A stretch of DNA of 64,000 nt from Synechocystis sp. PCC 7509 (GCF_000332075.2 NZ_ALVU02000001.1:124001-188000); one strand, 5' to 3'. Positions 52,667-61,811 are shown, numbered from the stretch's first letter. Numbers and translations: made by a program. The notes: generated from the letters alone by a model not told the origin.

Positions 52667-53698
52667 ATGACAATTAAAACAACAGCCTGGACGCGCCGCC
52701 AAACACTTTTGTTGATGGCTGGGTTATCGGGTAGTTTGGCATTAAATGCTTGCCAAAAGCGATCGCAATCTACCGAAACAGAGACAACTTCAACAAAACT
52801 TATTTCCGCAAATTCAGGTAGTACGCTATGGATTGGTTATACACCGCTATATATTGCTTTAGAAAAAGGTTTTTTTCAAGAGGCGGGATTAAATCTCAGT
52901 CACAAAGACTTTAGTGCTGCTTCAGATTTACAAGCCGCTTTTGGTGCGGGGAGATTAGATGCTATAGCTTTAGCAACACCAGCAGCAGTAACTTTAAAAT
53001 CAAAAGGTGTAGATTATCGCGTAGTTTTGGTAGCAGATAATTCTTTGGGTGGAGATGGAATTTTGGCTCGTAATAGCGTGACGGATATTAAAGATTTTAA
53101 AGGTAAAAATGTGGCAGTAGAAATAGGAGAAGTTAGCCATTTTTTGTTGCTGCAAGTTTTAAATAATGCGGGATTAAGTGCAAATGATGTCAAAATTACT
53201 AATGCTACACCCGATGCTGCGGCTATAGCTTATCAAGCAGGGCGAACAGATATTGCTGTAACTTATTCTCCATTTTTGCAAAAGGCAAATGCTAACCAAA
53301 AAGACGGCAGAATTATCATTGATACTTCTGCAATGCCTACCGCAATTATTGATTTATATTTGTTTAGTAACAAGTTTATTGAGGTAAATCCCGCCGGGGT
53401 AGAAGGGTTTAATAAAGGGATTTTTAAGGCAATAGATTTTATGAAAACAAATAAATCTGAGGCTTTGGCGATTACTGGAAAACGTCTGCAAATTAGCCCA
53501 GAGGAAGCAGAAGCCCAACTCAAAGGAGTGGGATTAATAGATTTACCTACTAATGTAAAAATGTTGAGCGATACTAAAAGCGATATTTATTTACTTAATC
53601 ATCTAAATGAAGTATCAGAGTTTTTAATAGAACAAAAGCAAGTTTCTCAACCACCAGATATTACAAAAATCTTAGAGCCAAAATTTCTAAAAGCTTAA
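52667..53698 (+). CDS. SsuA/TauA/NMT1-type ABC substrate-binding lipoprotein
   Basis: This 343-residue binding protein belongs to the nitrate/sulfonate/pyrimidine-precursor group. The N-terminus combines a twin-arginine motif (TRRQTLLLMAG) with the lipobox ALNAC (Cys29). WIGYTPLYIALEKGFFQEAGL is the family hallmark, followed by DLQAAFGAGRLDA and VAVEIGEVSHFLLL. The matching permease and ATPase lie at 55225-57111 in other orientations, and a second, truncated relative lies at 60467. Ligand is unknown. Confidence 0.9.
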   Translation: MTIKTTAWTRRQTLLLMAGLSGSLALNACQKRSQSTETETTSTKLISANSGSTLWIGYTPLYIALEKGFFQEAGLNLSHKDFSAASDLQAAFGAGRLDAIALATPAAVTLKSKGVDYRVVLVADNSLGGDGILARNSVTDIKDFKGKNVAVEIGEVSHFLLLQVLNNAGLSANDVKITNATPDAAAIAYQAGRTDIAVTYSPFLQKANANQKDGRIIIDTSAMPTAIIDLYLFSNKFIEVNPAGVEGFNKGIFKAIDFMKTNKSEALAITGKRLQISPEEAEAQLKGVGLIDLPTNVKMLSDTKSDIYLLNHLNEVSEFLIEQKQVSQPPDITKILEPKFLKA

Positions 53699-53776
53699 GA
53701 GGATGAGTGAAAAGTATTAAATAGCTTGAAGAAGCCCCATTTGACTAAAATTAGTTCCTAATTTTTGCCAAACATA

Positions 53777-53939
53777 ATGAAGTCAGAACGCATTGCCAAA
53801 AGACGGTTGAACTATCACAGCCGAGGATTACTTTATCAAATATGAAGATGCTAAACTCTACGTTAATTTAGTATCAGAAAACCAATTGCCGCCGAACATC
53901 AAGTATTATTGTTTGTACAACAGTAAAAAGGTTGGATAA
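53777..53939 (+). pseudogene. Frameshifted small gene relic
   Basis: ATG 53777 opens MKSERIAKRRL. The frame then stops soon, while the frame shifted by one continues as TITAEDYFIKYEDAKLYVNL and on to a TAA at 53937-53939. The joined product of about 55 residues reads like a real protein but I recognise no family. It ends 6 bp before the Uma2 gene. Confidence 0.3.
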
Positions 53940-53945
53940 ATCTTT

Positions 53946-54584
53946 ATGCTTTTAGAGTTAAGACAATTGAGGATTCAACCAGGACAGCAACTATTACTTG
54001 AAGATGTTAGTTGGCAGCAATTTGAAAATATTTTGGCGGAATTGGGAGAACATCGCGCTGCCAGAATTTCCTATAGTTATAATTACTTAGAAATCATAGT
54101 TCCCTTGCCCGAACATGAAAAAGCCAAAGAAATTATTGGCGATATAGTCAAAATTTTACTAAATGAACTCAGTATTAATTATGATGCTTTAGGCTCAACT
54201 ACTCTAAAAAGTGAAAAAATGAGTCAGGGAGTAGAACCAGATAGTTGTTTTTATATTCAAAATCAAGCGGCAGTTATTGGTAAAAATCGCCTAAATTTGA
54301 GTGTAGATCCAGCCCCAGACTTAGCCATAGAAATTGATTTAACTTCTCGGACGCAATTAGATAATTACCAAATTTTGGGAGTACCAGAACTTTGGCGATA
54401 TGGAAAACAAGGCTTACAAATTAATGTCTTGCAAGGTGGAAAATATGTAGAGTCAAAATTTAGTCCTACTTTTCCAGATGTACCAATAATTGAGCTAGTA
54501 AATCAATCCGTCCAACAAAGTCAAGTGATTGGTAGCAGCCAAGCAATTCAAGCTTTTAGAAATTGGCTACGGAATAATAAGTAA
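53946..54584 (+). CDS. Uma2 family endonuclease-like protein (DUF820)
   Basis: This 212-residue protein has the PD-(D/E)XK-like Uma2 fold: WQQFENILAELGEHRAARIS, YLEIIVPLPEHE, then EPDSCFYIQN and PDLAIEIDLTSRTQL with the catalytic Asp and Glu-x-Asp pattern, and VPELWRYGKQGLQINVL. Uma2 genes are highly multiplied in cyanobacteria; their targets are mostly unknown. This copy is full length, unlike the one at 43616. Confidence 0.88.
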   Translation: MLLELRQLRIQPGQQLLLEDVSWQQFENILAELGEHRAARISYSYNYLEIIVPLPEHEKAKEIIGDIVKILLNELSINYDALGSTTLKSEKMSQGVEPDSCFYIQNQAAVIGKNRLNLSVDPAPDLAIEIDLTSRTQLDNYQILGVPELWRYGKQGLQINVLQGGKYVESKFSPTFPDVPIIELVNQSVQQSQVIGSSQAIQAFRNWLRNNK

Positions 54585-54601
54585 GTCTGCGGGAATATTT
54601 A

Positions 54602-55210
54602 TTATTGGGATCGGGCTTTGACTTCGCTATAAGATAAAGCAGCAATGCAATCTTTGTAAGAAATTCTCGCCCCGGTTTGCAGGTATTCCATCGCTGTTAA
54701 TGCCGCCCAATGTGCTGCCCAATCTGAACCAGCACAACAATCTTCGATAACATGAAAATGGTAATCTTTTTGATGGGCATCGGCTGCCGTATAATGTACG
54801 CAAACGTTAGTCATAGTACCTACAAGCAGTAAAGTATCAACTTTTAATCCCCGCAGCAAAATTTCTAAATCTGTGCCGATAAAGCAGCTATAACGGCGTT
54901 TAGCGATCGCAAATTCTCCGTCAATCGGCGCAAATTCCCAGTAATAATCGGTACTAGCCCAATTTTCTAAACAATGTACTGGTTCTGTGCCATCTAATTC
55001 TCTGCCAAAATCTACCATTTCTTTGCGATGTACTTCTTTAAAATGGATGATTGGGATCTTTGCATTCCGCGCTGCTGCTAAAACTCTTTTAATGTTGGGG
55101 AGTATTTCATCTGTACCTACATGGGTTAAACTACCCTCTTTTGTAAATACTCCGGCTTGCAAATCTATACAAATTAAAGCTGTGGTTTTTAAGTCTAATT
55201 TAAGTGTCAT
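54602..55210 (-). CDS. Isochorismatase-like cysteine hydrolase
   Basis: This 202-residue hydrolase has an Asp-Lys-Cys catalytic triad: Asp in CIDLQAGVF, Lys near AIAKRRYS, and Cys in GTMTNVCVHYTAADAHQKDY. It is closest in outline to the ureidoacrylate or carbamoyl/formamide hydrolases of the RutB/biuret/N-carbamoylsarcosine group, which cleave C-N bonds next to a carbonyl. I use ATG 55210. The permease gene lies 14 bp upstream in the same direction, implying the enzyme acts on the imported compound. Confidence 0.88.
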   Translation of the reverse strand: MTLKLDLKTTALICIDLQAGVFTKEGSLTHVGTDEILPNIKRVLAAARNAKIPIIHFKEVHRKEMVDFGRELDGTEPVHCLENWASTDYYWEFAPIDGEFAIAKRRYSCFIGTDLEILLRGLKVDTLLLVGTMTNVCVHYTAADAHQKDYHFHVIEDCCAGSDWAAHWAALTAMEYLQTGARISYKDCIAALSYSEVKARSQ

Positions 55211-55224
55211 AAATAAGTATTTAA

Positions 55225-56061
55225 TTATCCCCGTACTCTTTCTGCCCAAGGAGTGAGAATTTTAGATAAGTATTTCAATCCAAAATCTATCACTAAACCA
55301 ATAAATCCAATAACGCCAATGCAAAATAAAACTTTATCTGTTTGTAGAAATCGCTGTGCTTGAATAATTTTGAAACCTAAGCCATTTTGAGACGCAATTA
55401 ATTCGGCAATTACTAAATAATTCCATGCGCCAGATATATTGACTCGCAATGTATCTAAAATACTAGGAAATACACCCGGCACTATGACTCTAAATAAAAC
55501 ATCTCGGCGATTCATTCCTAATGTGTAGGCAACATTAATCATTTCATCAGGAATAAACTTAACAGCATCGGCTACCATCATAGCATTGTAAAGGACAACC
55601 CCAAGGAAGATAATTAAAGTTTTTGCTTCTTCTCCTAAGCCAATCCAAATAATAATTAGGGGTACAAAAGCAACAACGGGCATATATCTTACCGTACCAA
55701 CTATCGGACTAAATAGGCTTTGCATACTATGAAAAGTCCCCATTAAAATCCCTATTGGTACGCCAATAATAGCCGCAACAATAAAACCCGCAGCAACGCG
55801 CACACTACTAGCAAAAATATCGACTATTAGGTTTTCTTCCAACAACATTCTAGTTCCGGCTTCAATTACGGCGGTAGGTGTAGGTAAAAAAAGCGGTGTT
55901 ACTAATCCGGCGTAACTAATAATTGCCCAAGTAATTAAGGGAATTGCGATCGCAGTTGTTGAGAGTAATATACTTAACCATCGGGGAAACTCTTGGCGAA
56001 TACTCCAAAATACCGAAGGTTGAAGATAGCCTTCTTTGGGTAGAGAAAGTGTTTTTGTCAT
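55225..56061 (-). CDS. SsuC/TauC-type ABC transporter permease
   Basis: This 278-residue inner-membrane permease has six helices. The EAA loop is visible as NVAYTLGMNRRDVLFRVIVPGVFPSI, and AWNYLVIAELIAS is the family's C-terminal motif. It heads a leftward pair with the isochorismatase gene and is divergent from the ATPase gene at 56287 across 225 bp. Confidence 0.9.
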   Translation of the reverse strand: MTKTLSLPKEGYLQPSVFWSIRQEFPRWLSILLSTTAIAIPLITWAIISYAGLVTPLFLPTPTAVIEAGTRMLLEENLIVDIFASSVRVAAGFIVAAIIGVPIGILMGTFHSMQSLFSPIVGTVRYMPVVAFVPLIIIWIGLGEEAKTLIIFLGVVLYNAMMVADAVKFIPDEMINVAYTLGMNRRDVLFRVIVPGVFPSILDTLRVNISGAWNYLVIAELIASQNGLGFKIIQAQRFLQTDKVLFCIGVIGFIGLVIDFGLKYLSKILTPWAERVRG

Positions 56062-56198
56062 TTTTGCTCGTAGTTGTAATTATTAAAATTATCAATTGTT
56101 AATACCCTACTCTTTGTATTGAAATTAACAGTTTGTATATTCATTGTTAGTTTTAATAAACCTATGGGGTTTTGTCTTGTCAATTAATTGCGAAACTT

Positions 56199-56225
56199 GT
56201 AGGGGCGCAATGCATTGCGCTCTAC
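56199..56225. repeat. Palindromic repeat GTAGGGGCGCAATGCATTGCGCTCTAC
   Basis: Third clear copy of the GTAGGGGCGC family, here in the divergent promoter region between permease and ATPase. Confidence 0.75.
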
Positions 56226-56286
56226 TAACGGAAGCGGAGAAATTTTTAATTTATATATAGTACAAAATATTTAGAGGAAAATTTTA

Positions 56287-57111
56287 GTGAATCAAGTTAA
56301 ATTGTCAGGAGTAGCTAATACTCGTGTTTCCGATGAATATAATCAGCATTTAGACAAACCAAAACTAGAAGTTTGTAACTTATCTAAAAGTTACGGAACA
56401 AAAAATAAACAATTAACTATTTTGCAAAATGTTAATTTGCAAATATACAAAGGTGAATTTGTTTGTATTGTAGGTGCGTCAGGTTGTGGTAAATCAACGC
56501 TGTTAAATATGATTGCTGGATTAGTCGCCCCCACATCGGGAGAAATTAAAGTTGATGATGAGGTAGTGTTGGGTCCAGGATCGGATCGCGGGATGGTATT
56601 TCAAAGCTATACACTCTATCCTTGGCTAACTGTAGCGAACAATATTAGTTTTGGTTCTAAGTTGCGCCGTTTATCTTCAGCACAGCGTCAAGAAAGAGTT
56701 GCTTATTTTTTGGGCGTTGTCGGTTTAACTAAGTATGCGAAAGCGTATCCCAATCAACTGTCTGGAGGAATGAAACAACGCTGCGCGATCGCACGGGCTT
56801 TAGCAAATGAACCAGAAGTATTGTTAATGGACGAACCTTTTGGGGCTTTAGACTGTCAAACTAAAGAGCAAATGCAGCTATTTTTAAGGGAAATGTGGCA
56901 AAAAACCGGGACAACAATTTGCACAATTACCCACGATGTAGAAGAAGCAGTGTTTTTATCTCAGCGCGTTTATGTGATGAGCGCTCATCCTGGCAAAATT
57001 AAAACAGAAATTGCGATCGCATTACCATCCGATCGAGACGTAGATATTAAGCTAACTCCCAAGTTCACCGACATTAAGCGTCAAATTATTTACTCTCTGC
57101 GAGACTGTTAA
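56287..57111 (+). CDS. SsuB/TauB-type ABC transporter ATP-binding protein
   Basis: This 274-residue ATPase has Walker A GASGCGKST (near 69-77), Q-loop GMVFQSYTLYPWLTV, signature QLSGGMKQR, Walker B LLMDEPFGALD and H-loop ITHDVEEA. It starts at GTG 56287 with AGAGGA about 10 nt upstream. It partners the divergent permease. Its last 26 bases overlap the convergent metallo-hydrolase gene. Confidence 0.92.
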   Translation: MNQVKLSGVANTRVSDEYNQHLDKPKLEVCNLSKSYGTKNKQLTILQNVNLQIYKGEFVCIVGASGCGKSTLLNMIAGLVAPTSGEIKVDDEVVLGPGSDRGMVFQSYTLYPWLTVANNISFGSKLRRLSSAQRQERVAYFLGVVGLTKYAKAYPNQLSGGMKQRCAIARALANEPEVLLMDEPFGALDCQTKEQMQLFLREMWQKTGTTICTITHDVEEAVFLSQRVYVMSAHPGKIKTEIAIALPSDRDVDIKLTPKFTDIKRQIIYSLRDC

Positions 57112-57874
57112 TTATTTCTGATGGACAACCAGGTTGACGTTTTGCTTCCAAGTAATCAGCCATTAATTCTTGCAGTCTTTCTTTACCAAAACTATGATAG
57201 TGACCAGGATATACTGTGTCTACAGGTAGCTTTTGCAAACGTTCGTAAGTATTGATATAAGTAGGAATATCGCTACCAGGTAAAAGATCCAACAAGTCGC
57301 CATCGTAGACAATATCGCCGGAAAATAATTCTTGACTCTGGCGATCGTACAGTGCAATGCTTCCTGGGGAATGTCCGGGAAGGTGCAATACTTCAAAAGC
57401 GCGACTTCCCAAGTCTAAAATATCTCCTTCTTGCAATAACACCGTTGGTTCTACCGCATTGAAAGTATATTGCGAAACGGTAAAACCAGGATAAGGCAAT
57501 TGGGCAAAATGTTCGTCTAATACTCCGTTGTATTCTGGCGCACACAAAGCAGCATAAGCATCTCCTTGTCTTAAAGCTTCAGCTTCGGCGGGATGAATAG
57601 CAATATTATCAAATTCGTGTATTCCTCCCGCATGATCGTAATGAATGTGAGATGCGATCGCAAGTAATGGTTTATCAATTAAGCCTGCAATATGTTGGCG
57701 CAAACTAGCAACACCCAAGCCTGTATCAATTAATAAGTCTTGAGTTTCACCTTTAATTAGCCATAAGTTAGCGCGATTCCATTCCCAGTAATGATGTTCG
57801 TTAATGCGATACAAACAGTCGCTAATTTTTTGGGTTACAAACCAGGAATCGCAGACAGGTTTAGGATTTTGCAT
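57086..57874 (-). CDS. Metallo-beta-lactamase-fold hydrolase
   Basis: This 262-residue hydrolase has the di-zinc motif SHIHYDHAGG, then LPGHSPGSIALY (His), LFSGDIVYDGD (Asp) and VYPGHYHSFG (His). This set is typical of the glyoxalase-II-like branch acting on thioesters, lactones or similar. It overlaps the ABC ATPase gene tail-to-tail. Substrate is unknown. Confidence 0.88.
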   Translation of the reverse strand: MQNPKPVCDSWFVTQKISDCLYRINEHHYWEWNRANLWLIKGETQDLLIDTGLGVASLRQHIAGLIDKPLLAIASHIHYDHAGGIHEFDNIAIHPAEAEALRQGDAYAALCAPEYNGVLDEHFAQLPYPGFTVSQYTFNAVEPTVLLQEGDILDLGSRAFEVLHLPGHSPGSIALYDRQSQELFSGDIVYDGDLLDLLPGSDIPTYINTYERLQKLPVDTVYPGHYHSFGKERLQELMADYLEAKRQPGCPSEIINSLAESK

Positions 57875-57920
57875 AAATGTAGAGGTTAAAATTTGAGTAA
57901 GAAGGTGGCTAATAATAGTT

Positions 57921-58172
57921 ATGTACGAATCAATTGAAAAACAACTAATTCAGAAGACTTTAGGCGTTTGTGGAGGAAATGCACGGATTAGAGATACTCG
58001 TATTCCAGTTTGGACATTGGTTTCTTTTCAGCAACAAGGAGCATCTCAAGAGGAATTACTGAGAAATTATCCACTTTTAAACCAACAAGATTTAGCCGCC
58101 GCTTGGTCATATTATGCACAGTATCCAGAAGAAATTGATCGAATAATTGCTGATGGAAACAATCACGACTAA
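57921..58172 (+). CDS. DUF433 antitoxin-like protein
   Basis: This 83-residue protein of the DUF433 family has GVCGGNARIRDTRIPVWTLV and LAAAWSYYAQYPEEIDRII. DUF433 has a winged-helix/resolvase-like DNA-binding fold and usually precedes a DUF5615 gene, acting as antitoxin. The next gene overlaps it by 20 bp. Confidence 0.88.
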   Translation: MYESIEKQLIQKTLGVCGGNARIRDTRIPVWTLVSFQQQGASQEELLRNYPLLNQQDLAAAWSYYAQYPEEIDRIIADGNNHD

Positions 58173-58548
58173 GTTTTATGCTAACGAAAATTTTCCTTTA
58201 AATATAGTTATAGAACTACGTCAACTTGGGTATGATGTGCTGACTTCTCAGGAAGCCGAACAAGCCAATCAAGCGATTAGCGACGAGAATGTTTTGAAGT
58301 TTGCCAAAGAAACAGGGCTTGTTGTTGTCACACTTAACCGAGAAGATTTTATTACTTTGCACAAACACGATCAAAATTATAGCGGTATTATTATCGGTAA
58401 GGAAGACCGCGATTATAAAGGACAAGCTGAGGCAATACATAGATTTATTTCAAACGAGCAAAAATCTTTGCAGGGTAGGTTAATTAGGATTAAAAAGCAA
58501 AATCAAAAAGGTGCTTCAACTCAAGCTTTTGTCGTCCAAGAATACTAA
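58153..58548 (+). CDS. DUF5615 PIN-like toxin
   Basis: This 131-residue PIN-domain-like protein has KFYANENFP (first acidic cluster), LRQLGYDVLTSQEA, and LVVVTLNREDF (further acidic residues) that form a metal site in active PIN ribonucleases. I use ATG 58153. The overlap with the DUF433 frame indicates coupled translation, as in most toxin-antitoxin pairs. Confidence 0.88.
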   Translation: METITTKFYANENFPLNIVIELRQLGYDVLTSQEAEQANQAISDENVLKFAKETGLVVVTLNREDFITLHKHDQNYSGIIIGKEDRDYKGQAEAIHRFISNEQKSLQGRLIRIKKQNQKGASTQAFVVQEY

Positions 58549-58564
58549 AACGAGACTTCCGGTT

Positions 58565-59446
58565 TTAAGAATGATTCGATTGAGGTGCTTGCAAACATAA
58601 TCCTACGCCTATTGCCATCAAAACGGCTGAAATTACTAATACTTGGGTGATTTGTTCGCCGAGAAAGACAACAGAAATTGTTGCTCCTACAAAGGGAGAA
58701 AGAGCGAAATATGCTCCGGTTTGGGCTGCACCTAGTTGGCGTAAGGCGAGAACAAAGCAGACATAGGTTAACCCAGAGGAAATAAAGCCAACTGCTAAGG
58801 CTGCAAGTAAAGTAGATAAAGGTGGTAGAGTTTGTCCGATCGCCAGTGCGATCGCAACATTAATTAAGCCAGCTATCCCGCTTTTAAGTACAGAAATTTG
58901 AAATGGATCGCGCGTAGCTATTTTATTAGTTAAATTACTATCCATTGCCCAACTTAAACAAGTTCCCAAAATTGCCAACGCTCCCCAAGATAGCCCTACA
59001 TTAGTATGTTCTGTGTAAGAAAGAAAAATTCCCCCACAGGTAATTGCTACTATTCCTAAAAAAACCTGTAAATTCCAACGTTCTTTAAAAACAGTCCATG
59101 CTAAAAGCGCTGTAAAAACTCCTTCAAAATTGAGCAGTAACGAACCTACCGTTGCAGAAGTTGTAGTAAGTCCAATTGTTAGTAATACCGGGGCTGTTAA
59201 TCCGCCAGCTAAAATTGAACCACCCAACCAGCGCCAATCTTTTTGACGCAAATTCTCTTTGGAGGGGTGTAGTAAATTGCGAAAATAATAAATTGGCAAT
59301 AAACCTAATCCTCCACCCAAATACAGAATCCCCGCTAACATCCAAGGCTCTATATCGTCCAACAATAACTTGGAAAGCGGAACAGTAAGACCAAAGCAGA
59401 GAGCGGTTGCTAGGGCGAATATCGAGCCAGAACGAGATTTTGTCAC
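58565..59446 (-). CDS. EamA/DMT family transporter
   Basis: This 293-residue inner-membrane protein has ten helices in two EamA repeats (about 5-135 and 148-285). GSIFALATALCFGLTVPLSK, LNFEGVFTALLAW and GAYFALSPFVGATISVVFLG are typical. Members export or import metabolites such as amino acids; the substrate is unknown. It is the third gene of a leftward trio, 2 bp after the desaturase. Confidence 0.88.
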   Translation of the reverse strand: MTKSRSGSIFALATALCFGLTVPLSKLLLDDIEPWMLAGILYLGGGLGLLPIYYFRNLLHPSKENLRQKDWRWLGGSILAGGLTAPVLLTIGLTTTSATVGSLLLNFEGVFTALLAWTVFKERWNLQVFLGIVAITCGGIFLSYTEHTNVGLSWGALAILGTCLSWAMDSNLTNKIATRDPFQISVLKSGIAGLINVAIALAIGQTLPPLSTLLAALAVGFISSGLTYVCFVLALRQLGAAQTGAYFALSPFVGATISVVFLGEQITQVLVISAVLMAIGVGLCLQAPQSNHS

Positions 59447-59448
59447 TT

Positions 59449-60462
59449 TTACGGCAATACCAAAAATGAGACTTCTGTACCGCCATAAAACGTCTCTAGC
59501 TGGCGGTTTCCTTGCTCGTCTACGGCGCTACCTTGTCCTGAATAAATCCGCGATAAGCGAAAGCGATGGTAGTTGCCAATTAATTCCGGTAAGGTAATGT
59601 AGTGGATTTCGTCGCCAGTATAAAGTTCTTTGTCAAGTTCGGGCAAGCTGTACCAAGGACATTTCATTAATTCGTGATGGGCGTTGTGATAGCCAAAATT
59701 GAGCAAAAGTACATTTAGCCATTTATAGCGCAACGAAATAACGTTAGAAAAAGTATTTGCTTGCTCGTGAGCGCGATCGCGTTTTGGTAAATCTGAACCC
59801 ACCGCAAACACTTCGTAAGTATGCTGAAAAGCATCCACAAACCGTAAGATATTAATCATTGCAATGTAAGCCACAAAGTACAAAACCAGTGCTTTTAAAG
59901 AAATCCAAGCCAAAACGCCGAATAAAGTAGAGCGAATTAGGAATATTACGCTAACTCTCAATCGTTCGTGCTGGCGATCGCGCAAGTAAAAAGGCGCAAA
60001 CATGGCGCGGAATCTACTTAAAAAAGCTAAAGAGGGAAAATAGCACCACTCCAAACCCAACAAAAGCGATCGCACAGGGCGAGGTAAAGATGTTACAAAC
60101 GTCTCTAAGTCAAAGCGACAAAAATCTACGCGGTTGACATGGTGGGCAATATGCAGGCGCATTAAGTCCGCAAAAGTAGCATAACAGCCGCCAGTAATCC
60201 ACAACATCAAGTTTCCGGCGATCGCATTAGATTGTTTAGATGCGAACATACTACCGTGCATAAATTCGTGAGCCAGATAAGCAGAAATTATCAAGCTATG
60301 GGTAAGCAAAATTACACCCAAAGCATTTAGCCAAAAGCTATCTAGGATAATTAAACTAATCCCCCCCAAATAACCCAATAGAGCATAGGAGATAGATGCA
60401 ATATTCCACAGGGGTTTGCTTTGCTGTAAATAATGGTTGGGGTTGATGGTTGTAGTTGTCAT
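59449..60462 (-). CDS. Fatty-acid desaturase family protein
   Basis: This 337-residue membrane di-iron enzyme has three His boxes: HEFMHGS (about 65-71), HIAHH (about 104-108) and HNAHHELMKCPW (about 260). Four hydrophobic helices are seen. It could desaturate or hydroxylate an acyl chain or another lipid. It is not a close CrtR relative. Its place between a binding protein and a DMT permease is unusual and suggests a role in modifying a taken-up or exported compound. Confidence 0.85.
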   Translation of the reverse strand: MTTTTINPNHYLQQSKPLWNIASISYALLGYLGGISLIILDSFWLNALGVILLTHSLIISAYLAHEFMHGSMFASKQSNAIAGNLMLWITGGCYATFADLMRLHIAHHVNRVDFCRFDLETFVTSLPRPVRSLLLGLEWCYFPSLAFLSRFRAMFAPFYLRDRQHERLRVSVIFLIRSTLFGVLAWISLKALVLYFVAYIAMINILRFVDAFQHTYEVFAVGSDLPKRDRAHEQANTFSNVISLRYKWLNVLLLNFGYHNAHHELMKCPWYSLPELDKELYTGDEIHYITLPELIGNYHRFRLSRIYSGQGSAVDEQGNRQLETFYGGTEVSFLVLP

Positions 60463-60466
60463 AAGT

Positions 60467-61159
60467 TTATTGAGTGATAGTTTTTTTCAAAAAGCGATCG
60501 TCGATTAGTTCGGTAATTGGCGGTAATGGTTTGGTAATCAATTTCTCTTTCAACATCAAACTTGAAACATCTTCGGCGTTAAATACTAAAGACTGCGCTG
60601 TTGTACCTGGTTGAAACATGGCGCTTGCTTCTGTAGGAGTCAGCCATTTAAACCCTGTCAGCAAGCTTTGATAATCTTTGACACTTACCCCCGCTTGTTT
60701 CGCCTCAATGGGCAATACTTCATCCATGTTTGTTTGGCGGTAGGCGAGGGTTTTGTACCAAACATCTAACATTTTTTGGATTGATTCTGGTTGCCTATCG
60801 AGTGCCGATTGCTGTACAACCATCAAATCAGGAACTAAACCCGGAATATCTTTGCTAGAAAAAATAACTTTACCTTTCCCTGAAGCCACCGCTTGACTAA
60901 CAAAAGGCTCGTAGGCGTAAGCAACATCGGTTCTGTTTGCAATTAAGGATGCGATCGCAGCATCAGCCGATTGATTGACAACAGCAACTTTATCTTTGGT
61001 AATCCCGCCTTTTTCTAAAGCTTTCAAAAATAATAAATGCCCGACAGTTCCCACTTCTACCGATGTTCGCTTCCCGGCAATTTCGCCTATAGACTTAATT
61101 GAGGGATTAACAACGATCGCATCTGCTCCCAAAGACATATCTGTATAAGCCATATCCAA
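60467..61159 (-). pseudogene. SsuA/TauA-type binding protein lacking its N-terminus
   Basis: The 230-residue open frame aligns with the 52667-53698 binding protein only from DMSLGADAIVVNPSIKSIGE onward (that protein has DNSLGGDGILARNS there). The signal peptide and first domain, about 120 residues, are missing. The frame starts at a TTG with no ribosome site. Domain-two motifs (TSVEVGTVGHLLFLKAL, DVAYAYEPFVSQAV) are intact. It was probably broken by a deletion whose right edge is near 61160, leaving the downstream desaturase and DMT genes without their operon head. Confidence 0.7.
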
Positions 61160-61811
61160 GAATCATCAGTTCAGTTTTTCACATTATTACTAAATCACCA
61201 AAAGCTCCGAAGAACTAAATAGTTGACATTTAACATCCAATACTATATTGTTGCTTTGGGTTTGGCATTTACTGGCATTGCTTCGTCACAATCTCCACCC
61301 CTAATGTTTTGGGAGTTAGGATGTTTTGGATTGCAGCAACATCTTAAAAAATTAGTACCACAATTAAATAAACAAAGACTGACGTTAACGATTGGAGTAG
61401 TAACTCAATGACTCAATGACTTATTTACGAAAGGCAGCAATATTAGTTAGAGCAGTAACTACAGTTATCCTAGCAGTCTTACACAAAATTTAAAAAACGT
61501 CATTGTTGTTGTTGAAGTATATGTACTACAACAACAATGTCTAGCGGAGTTTTTGTAACACTACCGATTTTTGTCTTGTAATTAGGGAAAACTCATACTT
61601 CAAAAGCTGTATTTCTGATAACACAACTGTTAGCTGATGATTTGCAAGTTGATATGTAGTGAATCGCACATCTGCTTGAAGCAAAGCGAAAACGCTAGTT
61701 ACAGCGAAATTGATAAAGTTTTATAAAGAAGTAGTGGTTTGTTTAGAAAACTTGTATCTTCACCACACTTAAGAAATACCTGGAACAAACGTAAAAATTG
61801 AGGAGTTAGAA
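61160..61811. other. Intergenic scar (650 bp)
   Basis: No gene supported. A 62-codon frame at 61223 starts with TTG and has no ribosome site or family match. A long hairpin lies at 61501-61539. The region contains the right edge of the deletion that removed the binding protein's start, and the promoter region of the amidase. Confidence 0.5.
61501..61539. repeat. Long hairpin with CATTGTTGTTGT arms
   Basis: CATTGTTGTTGT (61501-61512) pairs perfectly with ACAACAACAATG (61528-61539). An inner AGTA/TACT stem extends it. It is not followed by a clear T-run, so terminator function is doubtful; it may be a mobile-element end or a regulatory fold. Confidence 0.6.

Noticed and set aside
61223-61411. 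62-codon frame in the 61 kb scar
   Set aside because: TTG start without ribosome site; composition not convincing and no family match.
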